A DNA stretch of 64,000 nt, taken from NCBI RefSeq assembly GCF_018457165.1, contig NZ_JAFMNX010000001.1:558001-622000 (forward strand). Reading direction: 5' to 3'. A model generated the notes under the pieces. It saw only the letters and a list, made by a program, of their open reading frames with translations. It was not told the DNA's origin and ran no database searches. Source of the DNA: Tianweitania aestuarii. GTDB lineage: Bacteria > Pseudomonadota > Alphaproteobacteria > Rhizobiales > Rhizobiaceae. Shown here one piece after another: positions 46,252 to 54,394 of the stretch. The position numbers and the translations under genes were made by a program. The stretch's first letter is position 1. The number at the start of each line of letters is the position of its first letter.

Positions 46252-46279
46252 GGAGCGGCCTTCTCCAAAGGGCCGCTCC
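46252..46279 (+). terminator. Stem-loop terminator/attenuator after the receptor gene
   Basis: GGAGCGGCC (46252-46260) pairs perfectly with GGCCGCTCC (46271-46279), followed by TTCTTTCC. It lies 12 bases after the receptor stop and before the SDR gene. It probably ends part of the transcripts, giving more receptor than enzymes. Confidence 0.7.
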
Positions 46280-46314
46280 TTCTTTCCTCGTTTCCCGCCA
46301 AGGACCTGAGTTCC

Positions 46315-47088
46315 ATGACCGACACCGCGCCCCAGATCGACCTGAACTTTCCCTTGTCTGACCGGGTCGCATTGGTCACCGGCGCAGGCTCCGGCATTGG
46401 CGCAGCGATTGCTTCGGCACTTGCGGCCAAGGGCGCGCGCGTGGCGCTGCTCGATCTCAACGAAGGTGCCGCGCAAGCCCATGCCGACACCTTGGGCGGG
46501 GAAGCAAAGGCGTTCCGCTGCGATGTGTCCGATCCCGCTTCCGTGCAATCAGCCGTGCAAGCCGTGGTTGATGCCTTCGGGCAGATCGACATTGCCGTCA
46601 ACAGCGCCGGCATCGTGGCGCTCGCGCCTGCAGAAGAGCTTTCGCTCGACGCGTGGGACAAGACCATCGCCATCAATCTGAAGGGCACGTTCCTTTTGTC
46701 CCAGGCTGTCGGGCGCGTCATGATCGCCGCCGGCACGAAGGGCCGCATCATCAATCTGGCGTCGCAGGCCGGCACCGTCGCCATCGACGAGCATGTCGCT
46801 TATTGCGCCTCCAAGTTCGGCGTCATCGGCCTGTCGAAGACGCTTGCCGCCGAATGGGGCAAGCACGGCATCACCGTGAACACGATCTCGCCCACCATCG
46901 TTTTGACCGAACTCGGCAAGCAGGCATGGGGCGGCCAGAAGGGCGAAGACGCCAAGAAGCGCATTCCCGCCGGCCGCTTCGCCTATCCGGAAGAAATCGC
47001 AGCCGCAGCCGTGTTCCTGGCGTCCGATGGCGCGCAGATGATCAACGGCGCCGATCTTCTGATCGACGGCGGCTACACCATCATCTGA
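46315..47088 (+). CDS. SDR polyol dehydrogenase (GolD/DthD-like, D-threitol dehydrogenase candidate)
   Basis: 257-residue short-chain dehydrogenase. The cofactor motif TGAGSGIGAAIA is near residues 22-33, with NSAG, the catalytic Ser in NLASQAG, and Tyr and Lys in AYCASKFG. The stretch after the active site (NTISPTIVLTELGKQAWGGQ) is characteristic of GolD-type enzymes and D-threitol dehydrogenases. It probably oxidises a tetritol to erythrulose with NAD. It precedes DhaK by 42 bases, so the ketose product would be phosphorylated next. Confidence 0.85.
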   Translation: MTDTAPQIDLNFPLSDRVALVTGAGSGIGAAIASALAAKGARVALLDLNEGAAQAHADTLGGEAKAFRCDVSDPASVQSAVQAVVDAFGQIDIAVNSAGIVALAPAEELSLDAWDKTIAINLKGTFLLSQAVGRVMIAAGTKGRIINLASQAGTVAIDEHVAYCASKFGVIGLSKTLAAEWGKHGITVNTISPTIVLTELGKQAWGGQKGEDAKKRIPAGRFAYPEEIAAAAVFLASDGAQMINGADLLIDGGYTII

Positions 47089-47130
47089 TCCAACCCTTTT
47101 CAGCACAGTTTATCTGCGTCGGAGTTCATC

Positions 47131-48126
47131 ATGCAGCGTTTCATCAACAATCCGGATGATGTGGTCGACGACAGCGTCCGTGGCTTCGTCAAGGCGCACA
47201 AGGACCTCGTTCGCTTGTCGGAAAAGAACCGTCGCGTCGTTGTGTCCACCGCCGCTCCCGTGAAGGGCAAGGTCGGCGTCATCACCGGCGGCGGCTCGGG
47301 CCACGAGCCGGCTTTCGTCGGCTACACCGGCCGCAACATGCTGGACGCCGTTGCCATCGGCGAACTGTTTTCCTCGCCCACCGCAAAGAGCTTCCATGAC
47401 GCGATCAAGGAAGCCGATGGCGGTGCCGGCGTCATCTGCTTGTACGGCAACTATGCCGGCGACAACATGAACGTGAAGATGGCGGTCAAGCTCGCCGCCA
47501 AGGACGGCATCGAAGTCGCCACCGTGGTCGCCAATGACGATGTCTGCTCGGCCGGTCCGGAAGAGCGCGATCGCCGTCGTGGCGTGGCCGGCGAAATCTT
47601 CATGTGGAAGATCGGCGGCGCCAAGGCCGCATCCGGTGCCAGCCTCGAGGAGGTCCGTGCCGTTTCGCAAAAGGCGATCGACAACTGCCGCTCGATCGGC
47701 GTTGGTCTCGGCCCCTGCACGCTGCCGGCCGTCGGCCATCCCAACTTCACCATCGAGCCTGGCACGATGGAAGTGGGTATCGGCCACCATGGCGAACCCG
47801 GCATCCGCGTCGAGCCGTTGAAGACGGCCGCCGAAGTCGCGCGCGACATGTGCAAGATCGTTCTGGACGACCACAACCTGGCCGAGGGCACGGAAGTCGC
47901 CGTTCTGGTTTCCGGCCTCGGCGCGACGCCGTTGAACGAACTCTACATCCTCAACGACACGATGGAAGAAGAGATCACTGCGCGCGGTCTCACCATCCAT
48001 CGCACCTTTATCGGCAACTACTTCACCTCGCTTGAGATGGTGGGTGCAACCCTGACGGTTGTGGCGCTGGACGAGGAGCTGAAGAGCCTCCTCGACGCCG
48101 ACGCCAGCTGCCCGGCAATGCTCTAG
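47131..48126 (+). CDS. Dihydroxyacetone/erythrulose kinase subunit DhaK
   Basis: 331-residue substrate-binding kinase subunit. The N-terminus MQRFINNPDD and GGGSGHEPAFVGY (residues around 52-64) are DhaK hallmarks. The His that binds the ketose covalently is in GIGHHGEPG. In the standard split system the phosphate donor is DhaL charged by a PTS protein (DhaM), but no DhaM is encoded in this window. In this polyol context the substrate may be erythrulose. It is ten bases before the DhaL gene. Confidence 0.92.
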   Translation: MQRFINNPDDVVDDSVRGFVKAHKDLVRLSEKNRRVVVSTAAPVKGKVGVITGGGSGHEPAFVGYTGRNMLDAVAIGELFSSPTAKSFHDAIKEADGGAGVICLYGNYAGDNMNVKMAVKLAAKDGIEVATVVANDDVCSAGPEERDRRRGVAGEIFMWKIGGAKAASGASLEEVRAVSQKAIDNCRSIGVGLGPCTLPAVGHPNFTIEPGTMEVGIGHHGEPGIRVEPLKTAAEVARDMCKIVLDDHNLAEGTEVAVLVSGLGATPLNELYILNDTMEEEITARGLTIHRTFIGNYFTSLEMVGATLTVVALDEELKSLLDADASCPAML

Positions 48127-48135
48127 GATCGGACC

Positions 48136-48792
48136 ATGAACATGCAGAGCTTCAGCAATTCCGCTTCGGGCGCGATCGTCACGCGCATGGCAGAGCGCAT
48201 TGTCGAGAACCGCGCCTATCTCAGCGAGATCGACGGTAAGATCGGTGACGGCGACCACGGCGTGAACATGGCCAAGGGCTTCGGCATGGCTGCCGAGCGC
48301 CTGAAGGACGGCAATGCCGGCCTTGGCGAAGCCATGAACACGCTGGGCGATGTTCTGATGAGCGAGATCGGCGGCTCCATGGGCCCGCTCTACGGCATGA
48401 TGTTCACCGAATTCTCGGAGGTCATCGAAGACAAGGAGCAGATCGATCCCGCAACCTTCTCGGCCATGTTGCACAAGGGCTTGGCTGGCATTCAGGAAGT
48501 CGGCTCGGCCAAGGTCGGCGACAAGACGCTGCTCGACACCTTCGTGCCGGCGCTGGAAGCCTTCGATGCCGCCAATGCCGACGGCAAGTCCTTTGGTGAA
48601 GCGCTCGACGCGTTTTCCGCCGCTGCCGAAAAGGGCAGGGACTCCACGATCGACATGGTGGCCAAGATCGGTCGCGCCAGCCGCTTGGGCGAACGCTCCC
48701 GCGGCGTGCTCGATGCGGGTGCCACGTCCTGCGCCATCATCCTGACCACCCTGGCCGAAGGCGCCAAGGAAAATCTGGCCGAACCGGCCTGA
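48136..48792 (+). CDS. Dihydroxyacetone/erythrulose kinase subunit DhaL
   Basis: 218-residue nucleotide-binding partner of DhaK. The magnesium-ADP site is EIDGKIGDGDHGVNM, with three aspartates, near residues 32-46. GGSMGPLYG and the C-terminal DAGATSCAIIL are typical DhaL segments. It is somewhat longer than the second DhaL copy at 50.5-51.2 kb. A strong terminator-like hairpin follows. Confidence 0.92.
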   Translation: MNMQSFSNSASGAIVTRMAERIVENRAYLSEIDGKIGDGDHGVNMAKGFGMAAERLKDGNAGLGEAMNTLGDVLMSEIGGSMGPLYGMMFTEFSEVIEDKEQIDPATFSAMLHKGLAGIQEVGSAKVGDKTLLDTFVPALEAFDAANADGKSFGEALDAFSAAAEKGRDSTIDMVAKIGRASRLGERSRGVLDAGATSCAIILTTLAEGAKENLAEPA

Positions 48793-48806
48793 ATGAACGG
48801 TTTTCC

Positions 48807-48839
48807 GATGCCGGTCCTTTCGTTTAAAGGGCCGGCATC
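48807..48839 (+). terminator. Strong stem-loop after DhaL
   Basis: GATGCCGG then CCTTT (48807-48820) pairs with AAAGG then CCGGCATC (48826-48839) around CGTTT, with one internal mismatch. It lies 14 bases after the DhaL stop. It probably terminates or attenuates before the zinc dehydrogenase gene. Confidence 0.7.
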
Positions 48840-48936
48840 TTACATGAGACCAACAGGGTCATCGCCCTCGTGTCGCCGTTCCGGCTGACGTGTTTGTTTC
48901 CAGATGCGAGACCGCAGCGGTCTCAACGGAGCTTCC

Positions 48937-49983
48937 ATGACTGAAACCCGCTCTCTCGTGCTCGAACGCAAAGGCGAGCTCGCCCTGCGCGAAATCGACC
49001 TGCCGACAGAAGTCGGCGCAAACGACGTCAAGATCGCCATCCATACCGTGGGTGTCTGCGGCTCCGACGTTCATTACTACACCCACGGCAAGATCGGCCC
49101 CTTCGTCGTCAACGCGCCGATGGTGCTTGGCCATGAAGCCGCCGGCACGGTTGTGGAAGTCGGCTCGGGCGTGACCAACCTCAAGGTCGGCGACCGCGTC
49201 TGCATGGAACCCGGCATTCCCGACGCCAATTCCCGCGCATCGCGCCTCGGCATGTATAATGTCGATCCCGCCGTCGAATTCTGGGCCACCCCGCCGGTCC
49301 ACGGCGTTTTGACTGCAAAGGTCGTTCACCCCGCCGCCTACACGTTCAAGCTGCCGGACAACGTGTCGTTTGCCGAAGGCGCGATGATCGAGCCTTTCGC
49401 CGTCGGACTCCAGGCCGCGCAGAAGGCCAGGATCGCACCGGGCGATGTCGGCGTCGTCGTCGGCGCCGGTCCCATCGGCATCATGATCGCGCTCGCTGCC
49501 CTCGCAGGCGGTTGCGCCACCGTGGTGATCGCCGATCTCTCTGCCGAGAAGCTCGCCATCGCTGCCCAGTATCCCGGCATCGTTCCGGTCGACATTCGCT
49601 CGCAAAACGTCAAGGAAGTCGTGGACGGCATCACCGAAGGCTGGGGCGCCGACGTGGTGTTCGAAGCCTCCGGTTCGCCGAAGGCCTGGGCCACGCTGCT
49701 CGATTATCTCCGCCCCGGCGGCTGCGTCGTCGTGGTCGGCATGCCGGTCGAACCGACCCCGGTCGACTGGTCGCTCGCTTCCACGAAGGAAGCACGTTTC
49801 GAGACCGTGTTCCGCTACGCCCACCAGTATCCCCGCGCGATCCAGATGATGGGTTCGGGCAAGGTCGACCTGAAGCCGCTGATCTCGGAAACCTATCCTT
49901 TCGAGAAGTCGATCGAAGCATTCGACCGCGCCGTTGAAGGCCGACCCACCGACGTCAAGATCCAGATCACGATGCCCTCCTGA
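48937..49983 (+). CDS. Zinc-dependent polyol dehydrogenase (xylitol/sorbitol/tetritol dehydrogenase family)
   Basis: 348-residue medium-chain dehydrogenase. The catalytic zinc site is Cys in [11 protein letters not shown] and His-Glu in LGHEAAG, and the Rossmann motif is [10 protein letters not shown]. The four structural-zinc cysteines are absent (the loop reads [14 protein letters not shown]), as in many sorbitol dehydrogenases. The ATG at 48937 with ACGGAG upstream gives the usual N-terminus. It probably oxidises a second polyol stereoisomer into the same ketose pool. Confidence 0.9.
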   Translation: MTETRSLVLERKGELALREIDLPTEVGANDVKIAIHTVGVCGSDVHYYTHGKIGPFVVNAPMVLGHEAAGTVVEVGSGVTNLKVGDRVCMEPGIPDANSRASRLGMYNVDPAVEFWATPPVHGVLTAKVVHPAAYTFKLPDNVSFAEGAMIEPFAVGLQAAQKARIAPGDVGVVVGAGPIGIMIALAALAGGCATVVIADLSAEKLAIAAQYPGIVPVDIRSQNVKEVVDGITEGWGADVVFEASGSPKAWATLLDYLRPGGCVVVVGMPVEPTPVDWSLASTKEARFETVFRYAHQYPRAIQMMGSGKVDLKPLISETYPFEKSIEAFDRAVEGRPTDVKIQITMPS

Positions 49984-49991
49984 GGGCATCG
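49970..49991 (+). promoter_or_regulatory. Hairpin spanning the dehydrogenase stop codon
   Basis: CGATGCCCT (49970-49978) pairs perfectly with AGGGCATCG (49983-49991) around CCTG. The stop codon of the polyol dehydrogenase is in the loop and stem, and the next gene starts 22 bases later. It may tune coupling between the two genes. Confidence 0.45.
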
Positions 49992-50012
49992 TCTCATCGA
50001 CGGAGAAGAACC

Positions 50013-50480
50013 ATGAAAATCGCAATCGCCGGTGACAGCGCCGGCGCTCCTCTCGCCAAGGCATTGGCTGAGCATCTGTCCGCCCGCTCCGACCTCGAAG
50101 TCTCGGAAGTCAGCACGCCCCCGGCCGGCTCGAGCGAATACTACGCCAACCTGTCCGAACGCGTCACCAGCGGCATCCTGGACGGCACCTATGACCGCGC
50201 CATCCTGTGCTGCGGCACCGGCATCGGCGTGTGCCTGTCCGCCAACAAGGTCCCCGGCATCCGTGCCGCCCAGACCCACGATGCTTACTCTGCGGAAAAG
50301 GCAGCGTCGTCCAACAATGCCCAGGTCATCACCATGGGTGCGCGCGTGATCGGAACCGAGCTCGCAAAGACCGTCGCGGAAGCCTATCTGGCCTCCAGCT
50401 TCGATCCGAACGGTCGCTCCGCCGACAACGTCAAGGCGATCGACGCGCTTGATGCAAAATACCACGGCAGCGCCGCTTAA
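50013..50480 (+). CDS. RpiB/LacAB-family sugar-phosphate isomerase (erythrulose-4-phosphate isomerase candidate)
   Basis: 155-residue isomerase. The active-site loop [20 protein letters not shown] is the RpiB/LacAB signature, with the catalytic Cys at about residue 67. [10 protein letters not shown] and [14 protein letters not shown] are further family elements. RpiB paralogues in tetritol pathways (DerI, EryI) convert erythrulose-4-phosphate to erythrose-4-phosphate, and that fits this neighbourhood better than ribose-5-phosphate isomerisation. It closes the plus-strand catabolic run. Confidence 0.88.
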   Translation: MKIAIAGDSAGAPLAKALAEHLSARSDLEVSEVSTPPAGSSEYYANLSERVTSGILDGTYDRAILCCGTGIGVCLSANKVPGIRAAQTHDAYSAEKAASSNNAQVITMGARVIGTELAKTVAEAYLASSFDPNGRSADNVKAIDALDAKYHGSAA

Positions 50481-50530
50481 AACGCTGATACTGCGCAGCC
50501 AAATGCGCAAAAGGCATGAAAGTGTTCGTG

Positions 50531-51169
50531 TCAAATCGCCAGATCAGCGTCTCCAAACGTGTCGGCCATTGCTCCTACGATGAGCAGGGCCGACACTGCG
50601 CCGGGATCGATATGCCCGATCGACCGCTCGCCGACCCGCGCTGCACGACCCCGGACCGCGATCATCGTGCGCGTCGATTCAGCCCCGTCGGACGCCGCCT
50701 GCCTGACGTAAGTCCATAATTCCGCAGGGTTTTCTCTGGTGGCTTGCTGCGCCGCTTCCGCTGCTGGAAGCCACACGTCCAGCATCGTCTTCTCGCCCCG
50801 GCTTCCCTTACCTCGCGCCGCAATACCGGACGCAATCCCCTCCAGCATCGCCGCTGGATCGACCGCGTCCAAACCATCCAAGTGCTTGGCAGCATTGAGA
50901 AATCCGCTCGCATAAAGCGGCCCGGTCGAAGCGCCCACCGCATCCAGAAACGCTCCCGCCGCCGTTCTGAACACGTCCGAAGGGCTCGCTTCCGCACCAA
51001 GCTTCGCCAGCGCCGATGTCACCGCCCGAAAGCCCAGCGACATCGTCATCCCATGATCCGCATCCGCAATCGCCCCGTCCAAATCCGACAAATGATCCCG
51101 CTGCGCATCGATCGCCATCGCCGCCTGGCTGAACATCCGAATGAGGCGCTTTGATCCTAGATCTTGCAT
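50531..51169 (-). CDS. Second DhaL-type kinase subunit
   Basis: 212-residue DhaL. The metal-ADP motif LDGAIADADHGMTM is near residues 29-42, where the third Asp and the His are kept but the usual Asn after HGxN is Thr-Met. The middle region reads GASTGPLYASGF, and the C-terminus IDPGAVSALLIVGAM. It starts about 79 bases after the SorC-DhaK fusion on the same strand, so the two form an operon with a complete DhaK-DhaL pair. Confidence 0.88.
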   Translation of the reverse strand: MQDLGSKRLIRMFSQAAMAIDAQRDHLSDLDGAIADADHGMTMSLGFRAVTSALAKLGAEASPSDVFRTAAGAFLDAVGASTGPLYASGFLNAAKHLDGLDAVDPAAMLEGIASGIAARGKGSRGEKTMLDVWLPAAEAAQQATRENPAELWTYVRQAASDGAESTRTMIAVRGRAARVGERSIGHIDPGAVSALLIVGAMADTFGDADLAI

Positions 51170-51248
51170 GAAGTCTCTTTCGCAAGCGCAGGCATGCGCC
51201 TGTTAAGCTGTTGTTTTGGCGAGCTCTTTGACAATGGCTGCATGATCG

Positions 51249-53336
51249 TCATCCAACCCGGAAGAAGGGCGTGTCGCAGGGATGCGCCAGCAATTCGGCA
51301 AGTTCATCGTCGAGATGCATCACCGAAATCGACGCGCCGACCATGTCGAGCGAGGTGCAGTAATGCCCCACCCACCGCGCTTCAACGGTCAGCCCCTTGG
51401 TCTTCAAACGCTGCTCCACCCGCCGGTAAAGCACGTAAAGCTCCATCAGCGGCGTCGACCCGAAGGAATTGACCAAAACCGCCACTCGATCCCCGGATTG
51501 GCTCGGCATTTCCGTGAAGATCCGGTTCATCACCATATCCACCACGGCATCCGCCGATTGTATCGCCTCACGCGCCACACCCGGCTCGCCATGGATACCG
51601 ACCCCGACTTCCATGTCCTGCGGGCCGATCGTGAAGTTGTAGCGCCGTGTCTGCGGCATGGAGCAGGGCTCGAGCGCAACGCCCATCGTATAGGTGTGCT
51701 GATTGGCTTTTCGCGCCACCCGCTCACAGGCATCGAGCAACCAGCCCTTGTCGCAGGCCGCACCTGCAACCTTGAAAATCAAGACGTTACCCGCCACACC
51801 CCGCCGCCCGTCGCGATCTTCGGCGCGTGACGAGGCGATATCATCCGTTGTCACAACCGTACGAACCGGAATGCCTTTTGCCTGAACGAGCTCGGCGGCC
51901 ATCTCGAAATTCATCGTGTCGCCGGCATAGTTGCCATAGATGAACAACACGCCTTCGCCGCCCGAAACGGCCTGTGCGGCCTTGGCAATCGGATCGGGGG
52001 GAGGGGAGGAAAACACATTCCCAACCGCCACCGCATCAACCATGCCTTGCCCGACATAACCGAGGAAACAAGGCTCATGGCCCGAGCCGCCGCCCACCAC
52101 CAGACCGACCTTGCCTTCATGCGGTGCTTCCAGCGCCATGAAAGCGCGCCGCGTACCGGGTACGGGCTCCAGATGGCCCGAATGAGCCCGCGAGGCGCCG
52201 TCCAGCATCTCGTCGACGATGTCGTCCGGGTTGTTCAAGAACTTCTTGACGTGCCGCCGCTGAACTTCGGCCGGTCTCCCAGGATCCGCTTGCGCCCGCT
52301 GCGTTGGGCGGTTGAGCTCCTTGGCACCATCGGCTTCCAGCAGCGCCTTTCCAGTAGCAGCATCGGTCACGAGAATATCGGCAAAACCGCCGCGCAACGT
52401 GCCGAGGATCGCCGGCACCTTGTCGATCCCGCCGGCAACGGCGATCCGCCGCTCGATCCCACGCAGATCGTCCAGCGAGATACCAAGGGTGCGATCATCC
52501 AGCGGCCCGCGCACGGCGCGCCCTTGAACGTCGATGAAACGCCCGGCAATCACCCCGACGGCATTCAGCGCCAGATAGGTTTGCAGAGGCGCATGATCGA
52601 AAAAGCCGCTGGAATGGATCGTGGAGTTGGGCCGCAACGATGATACGCCGAACAAGGCGCGGCTTGCCTGGCTGAGCGCCTCAAACTGCGACTGGATCAG
52701 CGGTTCGGCCATCAGCATGTCGCGCATGACGGACGACGATACGATGCTGGGCGCCGTGATCGGCACGCATTCGGCGTGAATGGCAGCCGCCAAACGCGCA
52801 GCGCAGATTTCCGGCGAGTCGGGCTGGCCGGTGGTGACGCTGCCCGTCGCCTGGACCACCCGAACATCCTGCAGGCCAGTCAAAGAGGTCGCCGCTGCCA
52901 CCGACAGGATCGTTCGCCCCCAGCCCACCGCAATCGTATCGCCGGAGCGCACGAACTGCCGCAGCACCAGACTTCCAGCGGCACCCAGCCGGCCGATCAA
53001 GGAGGCGGCCGGTTCGGAGCTCGGCACCACAAGACAGTCATGCAGACCGAAGTGCCGCTTGAGCTCCTGCGCGATCGTCAGCGATGCCAGCCGCTGCGGG
53101 TCAAGCGTGATGTTGACGATGCCACGCTCGCGCGCATCGGCCAGGTAGGCGTTTACCGTCGCACGCGAGATCCCCATGGCCTCAGCGATTTCGCCCTGCG
53201 TCAGCCGGTCTTCGTAATAAAGCCAGCACGCCCAGACCTGCGGATCATCGCCGAACTTCAGGGGAATTACACGAGACCCGTTGAAAGCGGCGCTCCGCTC
53301 CGCCCGGTTCTTGGCCGCTATCAAACGCTCGGTCAC
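51249..53336 (-). CDS. SorC-family regulator fused to a DhaK kinase domain
   Basis: 695-residue bifunctional protein. Residues about 1-335 are a SorC/DeoR-type regulator: a helix-turn-helix (LTQGEIAEAMGISRATVNAYL, about 45-65) and the sugar-phosphate-binding domain (GWGRTILSVA, IAVAGGIDKVPAILG). After a short Gln/Arg-rich linker, residues about 362-695 are a full DhaK: VKKFLNNPDDIV, GGGSGHEPCFLGY, YGNYAGDTMNFEMA and the ketose-binding His in GVGIHGEPG. There is no stop or frameshift at the junction. The start is GTG with a weak ribosome binding site. It probably senses the ketose or its phosphate and controls the divergent polyol genes. Confidence 0.93.
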   Translation of the reverse strand: MTERLIAAKNRAERSAAFNGSRVIPLKFGDDPQVWACWLYYEDRLTQGEIAEAMGISRATVNAYLADARERGIVNITLDPQRLASLTIAQELKRHFGLHDCLVVPSSEPAASLIGRLGAAGSLVLRQFVRSGDTIAVGWGRTILSVAAATSLTGLQDVRVVQATGSVTTGQPDSPEICAARLAAAIHAECVPITAPSIVSSSVMRDMLMAEPLIQSQFEALSQASRALFGVSSLRPNSTIHSSGFFDHAPLQTYLALNAVGVIAGRFIDVQGRAVRGPLDDRTLGISLDDLRGIERRIAVAGGIDKVPAILGTLRGGFADILVTDAATGKALLEADGAKELNRPTQRAQADPGRPAEVQRRHVKKFLNNPDDIVDEMLDGASRAHSGHLEPVPGTRRAFMALEAPHEGKVGLVVGGGSGHEPCFLGYVGQGMVDAVAVGNVFSSPPPDPIAKAAQAVSGGEGVLFIYGNYAGDTMNFEMAAELVQAKGIPVRTVVTTDDIASSRAEDRDGRRGVAGNVLIFKVAGAACDKGWLLDACERVARKANQHTYTMGVALEPCSMPQTRRYNFTIGPQDMEVGVGIHGEPGVAREAIQSADAVVDMVMNRIFTEMPSQSGDRVAVLVNSFGSTPLMELYVLYRRVEQRLKTKGLTVEARWVGHYCTSLDMVGASISVMHLDDELAELLAHPCDTPFFRVG

Positions 53337-53803
53337 GCCGTCATCTCGTCAACATCCTCCAGTCAGCGCCCACCTCCGCGCCTTGGCCTTGAGGATGGTT
53401 CAGGCCGATGCTGCGTGCAACCACCGTTTTCGTGGCATTGCGTTTAAGTACGCCCTGATGCGAACTCTCCCGATGGCACCAACCAATATCTTTCGAGATT
53501 ATCTATCCCGCGAATGAGCGCGCTTGGTATGTGAGGACCAGGCAGTGTCTAAGTTTCGCGGCAGCTTAAGATAGGTCGCTCAACGAATTTCTAGATCCGA
53601 CGCATTTTTGCAACGTTTGGCCGTCATCATGCTGTTTTAAGCGGATACGGGTACTTGCAGGCGGTGTAGAGTGATCTTTAAACCCGTTCTGCCAGATTAG
53701 CTTTGCTGAGGCTGCGACGCGTAGAGTCAACTTTTCATAGACATTTTCTCTGTATGTGGCATATGGGCCTTGAGCGAAGAACGCTGTGGGAATGGGTGAG
53801 ACG
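53337..53803. other. Intergenic region between the SorC-DhaK fusion and the polysaccharide genes
   Basis: 467 bases, AT-richer than the flanks, with no gene seen. It contains the palindrome ATCTTTCGAGAT at 53488-53499, similar to ATCTTCGAGAATT near 42539 in the importer promoter. It must also contain the promoter of the polysaccharide operon, which I could not place confidently. Confidence 0.5.
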
Positions 53804-54325
53804 ATGATGGTTCGATTGATTGTTGCTGGTGCTTTGGCCGCCGGCATGTTCTCGACGGCAACCGGTGTTGCTCAGGCTCAACCTTCCGCATGCGGCTGCG
53901 CCGTCAGCGGGGCTCAGTCTGCTGCGCTCGGCACCATTCAGTCCTCGGAAGGGCGTGTTGTCATCGTGGGTGCCAAGGGGCCTCGTCAGGCTGTTGCTGG
54001 TCAGTCCATCTCGGCTGTTGATCGCGTTGCAACAAGCGTTAAGAGCGCGGCTGTTGTGGTTGCTGGTGGCTGCCAGGTTTCGCTGACTGGCGAACAGGAG
54101 CTGCGCTTCGAGCGTCAGGGCGAAAATCTCTGCGTTGCGGTGAATGATACAGCTGCGGTGAATGTGACTGGTCAGGTTCGCAACAGTGCGAACGGCGGTG
54201 TGCCTGGTGCTGCCGGCGGTGCTGGCTTCGCTGCTTACGCTGTGCCTGCCGCGGTTGCGGTTGCCATTGGTGGTGCTGCTATCGCTACGGCGACGTCAGA
54301 CTCGGATAATCGCGTCAGCCAGTAA
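53804..54325 (+). CDS. Small exported protein, first gene of the exopolysaccharide cluster
   Basis: 173-residue protein of unknown function. The Sec signal peptide ends VAQAQ. The mature part has two cysteines in SACGCAVS and one in GGCQVS, and a beta-rich FecR-like stretch (SEGRVVIVGAKGPRQAVAGQSI, about residues 46-67, then VATSVKSAAVVVAG). A C-terminal Ala/Val-rich hydrophobic segment precedes a short polar tail, so it may be anchored in a membrane. Two adjacent ATGs are possible starts. A very stable hairpin follows, so it may be expressed more strongly than the genes after it. Confidence 0.75.
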   Translation: MMVRLIVAGALAAGMFSTATGVAQAQPSACGCAVSGAQSAALGTIQSSEGRVVIVGAKGPRQAVAGQSISAVDRVATSVKSAAVVVAGGCQVSLTGEQELRFERQGENLCVAVNDTAAVNVTGQVRNSANGGVPGAAGGAGFAAYAVPAAVAVAIGGAAIATATSDSDNRVSQ

Positions 54326-54330
54326 AGTTT

Positions 54331-54354
54331 GGCCGGACCATTCGTGGTCCGGTC
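54331..54354 (+). terminator. Stable hairpin with UUCG loop after the small exported protein gene
   Basis: GGCCGGACCA (54331-54340) pairs with TGGTCCGGTC (54345-54354) around TTCG, with one G-U pair. It begins five bases after the stop codon. Only TATTGT follows, so it is an attenuator or mRNA-stabilising element rather than a perfect terminator; the next gene starts 41 bases on. Confidence 0.65.
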
Positions 54355-54394
54355 TATTGTCGCTCTGGGCTTTTGTGAGGGGTAGGCAGGGTTT

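Noticed and set aside
50013-50480. Housekeeping ribose-5-phosphate isomerase B
   Set aside because: Context of erythrulose-type kinase and polyol dehydrogenases favours the erythrulose-4-phosphate isomerase paralogue.
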